Shown here: positions 13,718 through 17,259 of the stretch, in pieces | How the letters are laid out: the number at the start of each line of letters is the position of its first letter | How positions within the stretch are numbered: position 1 is the stretch's first letter | NCBI GenBank assembly: GCA_903921665.1 | Contig: CAIXQT010000086.1 | Location: 1-17,259 of the forward strand | Direction of reading: 5' to 3' | DNA: 17,259 bases | From: an uncultured Opitutia bacterium | GTDB lineage: Bacteria; Verrucomicrobiota; Verrucomicrobiia; Opitutales; UBA953 | The notes under the pieces: generated by a model | Seen by the model: only the letters and a program-made list of their open reading frames with translations | Told to the model about the DNA's origin: nothing | The model's database searches: none | Made by a program: the position numbers and the translations under genes

Positions 13718-14878
13718 GTGCCCCGACCTAAGACCAAGAAAACCGCCGCTCCTGCCCGCGGCCGATCCAGCAAGCCTTCCTCCCGTCGCGCCGCCAAACC
13801 AGCCCGCCGGCAGGCCGACGCCGCCTCCACTTCGACGCCCGAGGCCGCCAAGGCCCAGCCCAACCAGCGTATCGGCGTGCTGATCGACGCCGACAACGTC
13901 TCGCACCAGCACCTCCCCACCCTGCGCCGCTTCATCGGCGAGACGGAGATTTCCGCCGCCCGCGCCTATGGTGACTTCAACGGACGACTCAGCGGTTGGC
14001 GAGCCGCCGCCCAAGACTGGCCCGAGCTCGATCTCGTCGACCAACGCAGCTACACCCCAGGCAAGAATGCGGCGGACATGCGCCTGACGATCGACGCGGT
14101 GAAGCTGATGGCCGGACCGAATCCGCCGACGACGCTCATCTTCGTTACGAACGACAGCGATTTCACCCCCGTGGTCGAAGACGCCAAACGCCTCGGAGTC
14201 CGCATCATCGTGATGGGAGAGCGCACCCACAAGGCCCTACGCTCCACGGCCCACCACTACCTGAACCTTTCTGAGCTCCGCGAGCGCATGGACAAGGAGC
14301 TGGCCGCGAAATCCGACCCGCGCATCGCCCTCGGCCTCCTCGCCCAGGCCCTCCGCGCGCTTACGCCGAAGAACAAGGAAATCGGCGCCCTGCTCGACCA
14401 GTTTGAGAAGATGCTGCCCGAACTCCGCTTCGCCGATGCCCCGCGCCCGCCACGCGAACCCGGCCCCCGCCGCGAAGCCCGGCCGGAACGCGCCCAGCGC
14501 GAACCGCGTCCGGCCCGCGAACCGCGCGCACCGCGCGAGGCCCGACCACCTCAGGATAACGCCGGCCAAGACTATCGCGATCGTCCGAACCTGACTTCAG
14601 CCCAACAAGCCCAGGGTAAGGCCGAGGCCGATCAGCGCCGCGCCCAGCTACAGCAACGCCAGGACATCATCGAGGCCCTCGTCGACGTCGCCACGGGCCT
14701 CGCGCCCGAAGGCGAGTGGCTGAAGGTCGAGGTCATCAAGAAATTCCTGCTGCAGGAACACCCCGGACTCGAAGCCAACGCCCCGCGCTACGCGAAGTTC
14801 TATCGCATGCTCGAGGACACCGGCCGCTTCGACGTCCAGCTCCAAGGCTCGACGGTGATGGCGCGACTGAAGGGGTGA
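13718..14878 (+). CDS. NYN-domain (LabA/DUF88-like) RNase family protein with LOTUS-like C-terminus
   Basis: A 386-residue protein. Residues 1-50 are basic, Ala/Pro/Lys/Arg-rich and probably disordered. Residues 51-185 form a NYN (PIN-like) nuclease domain: GVLIDADN (53-60, D57, D59, N60), the AADMRLTIDA segment (118-127, D120, D126) and VTNDSDFTPVV (143-153, D146, D148), so the acidic metal-binding set is complete. Residues 241-280 are a Pro/Arg/Glu linker with repeated REPRPARE-like units. Residues 313-386 (starting RQDIIEALVDVA) look like a winged-helix OST-HTH/LOTUS RNA-binding domain, and 199-240 may be a shortened one. The likely role is RNA binding or cleavage, inferred from the family. 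The start is GTG at 13718, with AGGGA about 12 bases upstream; only 3 bases separate its TGA from the convergent esterase stop. Confidence 0.9.
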   Translation: MPRPKTKKTAAPARGRSSKPSSRRAAKPARRQADAASTSTPEAAKAQPNQRIGVLIDADNVSHQHLPTLRRFIGETEISAARAYGDFNGRLSGWRAAAQDWPELDLVDQRSYTPGKNAADMRLTIDAVKLMAGPNPPTTLIFVTNDSDFTPVVEDAKRLGVRIIVMGERTHKALRSTAHHYLNLSELRERMDKELAAKSDPRIALGLLAQALRALTPKNKEIGALLDQFEKMLPELRFADAPRPPREPGPRREARPERAQREPRPAREPRAPREARPPQDNAGQDYRDRPNLTSAQQAQGKAEADQRRAQLQQRQDIIEALVDVATGLAPEGEWLKVEVIKKFLLQEHPGLEANAPRYAKFYRMLEDTGRFDVQLQGSTVMARLKG

Positions 14879-14881
14879 ACG

Positions 14882-15880
14882 TTACTTCCCGATCGTCCGC
14901 GCAAGGAAGTCTAAGGTAGCCATGGTCACGTCGGCGCTCTCCGAAGAGCCGCCCACCTCAGCTCCGGCGAACCAGCCCGTGCGCTTCCATCCTTTCCCCT
15001 TCGGGTGAAGGTCGAAAGTGTGGGGCGCGCCGTCCACGATGATGTATTCGTGAGGCACCTTGGCCGCACGCAGGGCCTTGGCCATGGCGTCGGACTGCGC
15101 GATGTCGACGATGGTATCCGCGGTGCCATGCAAGATGAGCACTGCGGGATCCTGGGCGTCGCACTGCATCTCGGGCAAGTAGGCCTGCTGCCCCGCGGCC
15201 GGTACGCCGGGGACGTCCCCCTTGCCGTGCTTGGAGAAGTTCACGACGCCATACATGTCGATGACCGCCGCGACCTTCGCGGAAGCCTTCGCCGTCGGGT
15301 CGCCGCCCGGGCCGGTCTTGTCGTCGGACAACCCGACCATGAGCGCGAGGTAGCCGCCAGCCGAGCCTCCGGCGACGGCGATGCGGTTCGGATCGAGGCC
15401 GAGCGCGTCCGCGTTGGCCCGCATCCAACGCACCGCGTCACGACAGTCCGCGATGTTGCGCGGCCAGACACCTTCCTTGTCCTTGGGGCCCAGCAAGTAG
15501 TTGCAGCTCACGACGACATAACCGGCGCGGGCGAGATCGGCGCTGACGCTCGCCGAGCGATACTCGGCCTTGTCGCCGCCGGTGAACCCGCCGCCATGGA
15601 TGAAGAGCACGCCGGGACGACGCACCTTGAAGTCGCGGGCATACTGGACGTAGAGGTCAAGTCGCTCCGGGCACCCCTCCGGCAGGAAAGCGAGGTTGCT
15701 CAGCCGGAAGACCGGATTGGGCATCTCAGCGGTGTAGCCCATGTCCATGGCTTCGGCATACCTCGTCGGCAGATCAGCCAGCTTGTCAGCGCCGGTCTTG
15801 CCCAGCTCGTAGATGCGGAGCTTGGAAACGTCGGCGGCGAAGGCGGATACGGCGACGAGCAGGAGGAGGAACGGACGCAT
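14882..15880 (-). CDS. Exported alpha/beta-hydrolase (esterase, BD-FAE/HSL-like)
   Basis: A 332-residue serine esterase. Residues 1-16 are a signal peptide (RPFLLLLVAVSAFA, cleavage near AFA/ADV). The oxyanion-hole motif HGGG is at 95-98, the nucleophile elbow GGSAGG has S173, the acid is D255 in HGTADTIVD, and the base is H287 in GAPHTF, so the triad is complete. This pattern fits the hormone-sensitive-lipase/carboxylesterase group that includes acetyl-xylan and pectin acetyl esterases; deacylation of polysaccharides is plausible but unproven. Cysteines at 126, 146 and 240 could form disulfides if periplasmic. The ATG at 15880 is preferred because the signal peptide follows immediately. A strong hairpin ends one base before this ATG, leaving no free Shine-Dalgarno region. 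The gene is 61 bases downstream of cimA and convergent with NYN. Confidence 0.92.
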   Translation of the reverse strand: MRPFLLLLVAVSAFAADVSKLRIYELGKTGADKLADLPTRYAEAMDMGYTAEMPNPVFRLSNLAFLPEGCPERLDLYVQYARDFKVRRPGVLFIHGGGFTGGDKAEYRSASVSADLARAGYVVVSCNYLLGPKDKEGVWPRNIADCRDAVRWMRANADALGLDPNRIAVAGGSAGGYLALMVGLSDDKTGPGGDPTAKASAKVAAVIDMYGVVNFSKHGKGDVPGVPAAGQQAYLPEMQCDAQDPAVLILHGTADTIVDIAQSDAMAKALRAAKVPHEYIIVDGAPHTFDLHPKGKGWKRTGWFAGAEVGGSSESADVTMATLDFLARTIGK

Positions 15881-15881
15881 A

Positions 15882-15915
15882 AAGGGCGGGGGCGAAAATT
15901 TCTACCCCCGCCCTT
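15882..15915 (-). terminator. Strong hairpin between cimA and the esterase
   Basis: A perfect 11-bp stem, AAGGGCGGGGG (15882-15892) with CCCCCGCCCTT (15905-15915), around a 12-base loop. On the minus strand it follows the cimA stop by 26 bases, as a terminator would. Only three Ts (two of them in the stem) follow before the esterase ATG, so it is not a textbook terminator and may instead sit in the esterase leader. Confidence 0.55.
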
Positions 15916-15941
15916 GAAGGCAGTCAACGACCAGACCGGGG

Positions 15942-17259
15942 TCAGGACAGCGCGAAAGCGTAGCCGTCGACGATCGCCTGCAGGGAGGCCTCGACGAGGT
16001 TTTCGCTGACGCCGACCGTACCCCAGGAAGCCTTGCCGTCGGAAGAACGGATGACGACGCGGGTCTTGGCCGCGGTGCCGTCGGCGCCGCCGAGGATGCG
16101 GACCTTATAATCCACGAGGCTGACTTTCGCGAGCTTCGGGAAAGACTTCACGAGGGCCGAACGCAGGGCCTGGTCGAGGGCATGGACCGGCCCGTCGCCT
16201 TCGGCCACGGTGAGGGTCTCCTTGCCGGCGATGCTGAGGCGAACCACGGCTTCGCAATAGGCGGACCCTTTGGCGCCGCGCGCGGTGACGTGATACGAAG
16301 CGACTTCGAACGGAGCCGTCTTGCTCTTGCCGATATGACGGCGAAGCAGGAGCGCGAGCGAGGCTTCGGCGTCTTCGAAACTCCAACCGCCGTGCTCGAG
16401 CTTCTTCAGCTCGTCGAGCGCGGTGGCGGTAGCAGGGGAATCGCGGTCGAGATCGATGCCGAGGGACTTCGCCTTGAGGACGATATTGCTACGGCCGGAC
16501 TGGTCGCTGACGAGGACGGTGCGCTCGTTGCCCACGACGGTCGGGTCCACGTGCTCATAGGCGGCGGAGAACTTGCGGACGGCGTCCACGTGCGTGCCGC
16601 CCTTGTGGGCGAAGGCCGCGGTACCGACCCACGGACGGCGCGGATCGGGAGCGAGGTTGGCGACGCCGTCGACGAAGCGCGACAGGCCGGCGAGGCCCTT
16701 GAGCGAAGTCGAGGAGACGCACTTCCATCCAAACTTTAACTGTGCGCAGGGGATGACCGCGGTGAGGTCGCAGTTTCCCGTGCGTTCGCCGATGCCGTTG
16801 ACGGTACCCTGGACATGCGAGGCGCCGGCCTCGAGGGAAGCCAGAGCGTTGGCGAGGCCGAGACCGGCATCGTCGTGCGTGTGGATGCCGACGGGCGTCT
16901 TCTTCAGCGCGGCGAGGGCGGCGCGGGTGGCCGCGGCGACTTCGGCCGGCAGGGAGCCGCCGTTGGTGTCGCAAAGGACGATGCGATCGGCGCCGCCTGC
17001 GACGGCGGCGAGCATGGAAGCGATGGCGTAGGCCGGGTCTTCTTTCCAGCCGTCGATCGCGTGTTCGCAGTCGTAGACGACTTCGCGGCGGTGGGATTTC
17101 AGGAAAGCGACCGTGTCTCGGATCATCTCGAGGTTCTCCTCGGGCGAGCAGCGGAGCACTTCGCGGACGTGGAGGGCGGAGGTCTTGCCGTAGATCGTGA
17201 CGACTGGGGTATCGACTTCAAGGAGGCCGCGGACCTGGGCGTCTTCGGAAGCGCGGACG
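15942..17259 (-). CDS. cimA: (R)-citramalate synthase, C-terminal part (cut by the window's right edge)
   Basis: The frame is open to the right edge, giving 438 residues. It belongs to the HMG-CoA-lyase-like/LeuA superfamily, which condenses pyruvate with acetyl-CoA to citramalate for threonine-independent isoleucine synthesis. CimA-type (TIGR00977-like) landmarks are LLEVDTPVVTIYGKTSALHV near the edge, VVYDCEHAIDGWKEDPAYA, IVLCDTNGG, then GIHTHDDAGLGLANAL with the metal-binding HTH, and VNGIGERTGN. The C-terminal LeuA-like regulatory dimer domain, where the end product usually inhibits, covers about the last 130 residues (from SYHVTARGAKG to the end). Family members have roughly 520-530 residues, so about 90 N-terminal residues including the first catalytic motif are outside. 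The visible D-C-E-H pattern favours CimA over LeuA or homocitrate synthase. The downstream hairpin may terminate it. Confidence 0.94.
   Translation of the reverse strand, partial: VRASEDAQVRGLLEVDTPVVTIYGKTSALHVREVLRCSPEENLEMIRDTVAFLKSHRREVVYDCEHAIDGWKEDPAYAIASMLAAVAGGADRIVLCDTNGGSLPAEVAAATRAALAALKKTPVGIHTHDDAGLGLANALASLEAGASHVQGTVNGIGERTGNCDLTAVIPCAQLKFGWKCVSSTSLKGLAGLSRFVDGVANLAPDPRRPWVGTAAFAHKGGTHVDAVRKFSAAYEHVDPTVVGNERTVLVSDQSGRSNIVLKAKSLGIDLDRDSPATATALDELKKLEHGGWSFEDAEASLALLLRRHIGKSKTAPFEVASYHVTARGAKGSAYCEAVVRLSIAGKETLTVAEGDGPVHALDQALRSALVKSFPKLAKVSLVDYKVRILGGADGTAAKTRVVIRSSDGKASWGTVGVSENLVEASLQAIVDGYAFALS

Noticed and set aside
1..17259. CRISPR arrays, insertion sequences, phage genes, toxin-antitoxin pairs, defence systems
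   Set aside because: No direct-repeat arrays, transposase or integrase motifs, attachment-site duplications at the tRNA genes, or defence-family proteins were seen.

Overview
The window is GC-rich, densely packed bacterial chromosome. It holds an ordinary mix of core genes and lineage-specific genes, with no phage, transposon, CRISPR or toxin-antitoxin signature. A Gram-negative cell is indicated by a YidC insertase with a large periplasmic domain, an MsbA-like lipid exporter coupled to a GT9 (heptosyltransferase-like) glycosyltransferase, and several exported proteins. The FGE-type protein, the secreted unknown protein and the general gene style suggest Verrucomicrobiota (Opitutae-like). That placement is inference from memory of protein families, not a measured result.

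Layout. Positions 1-4430 are all minus strand. Reading in the direction of transcription they are pyrE, yidC, yebC, a Nudix hydrolase, tRNA-Val(GAC) with a terminator, and the 5' part of eno, which leaves the window at the left. At 4537 a plus-strand gene for a membrane-anchored formylglycine-generating enzyme starts, divergent from pyrE. It meets head-on a five-gene minus-strand series covering 12258-5596. In transcription order that series is a TerC-family membrane protein, an ABC half-transporter, a GT9 glycosyltransferase, a CrtI-like FAD oxidoreductase and an MFS transporter. The gaps from the ABC gene onward are 1, 43 and 10 bases, so those four genes are very likely one operon for envelope or lipid export plus small-molecule handling.

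Next come tRNA-Arg(CCT) on the plus strand and a secreted protein of unknown function on the minus strand (12437-13591). A NYN-domain RNase-like protein (plus, 13718-14878) is divergent from it. An exported alpha/beta-hydrolase (minus, 14882-15880) follows, and then the 3' part of cimA (citramalate synthase, minus), which leaves the window at the right.

No spectacular new system is visible. The best leads are these. (1) Both convergent gene pairs in the window meet at the same 11-base sequence, with exactly ACG between the two stop codons; one of them is a 13-bp perfect inverted repeat spanning both stops. (2) The GT9 protein has lost the residues normally found at two active-site positions. 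(3) The uncharacterised secreted protein has a C-terminal Cys/His pattern reminiscent of NlpC/P60-like peptidases. (4) The FGE keeps both copper-binding cysteines although no sulfatase is nearby. (5) A strong hairpin ends one base before the esterase start codon.
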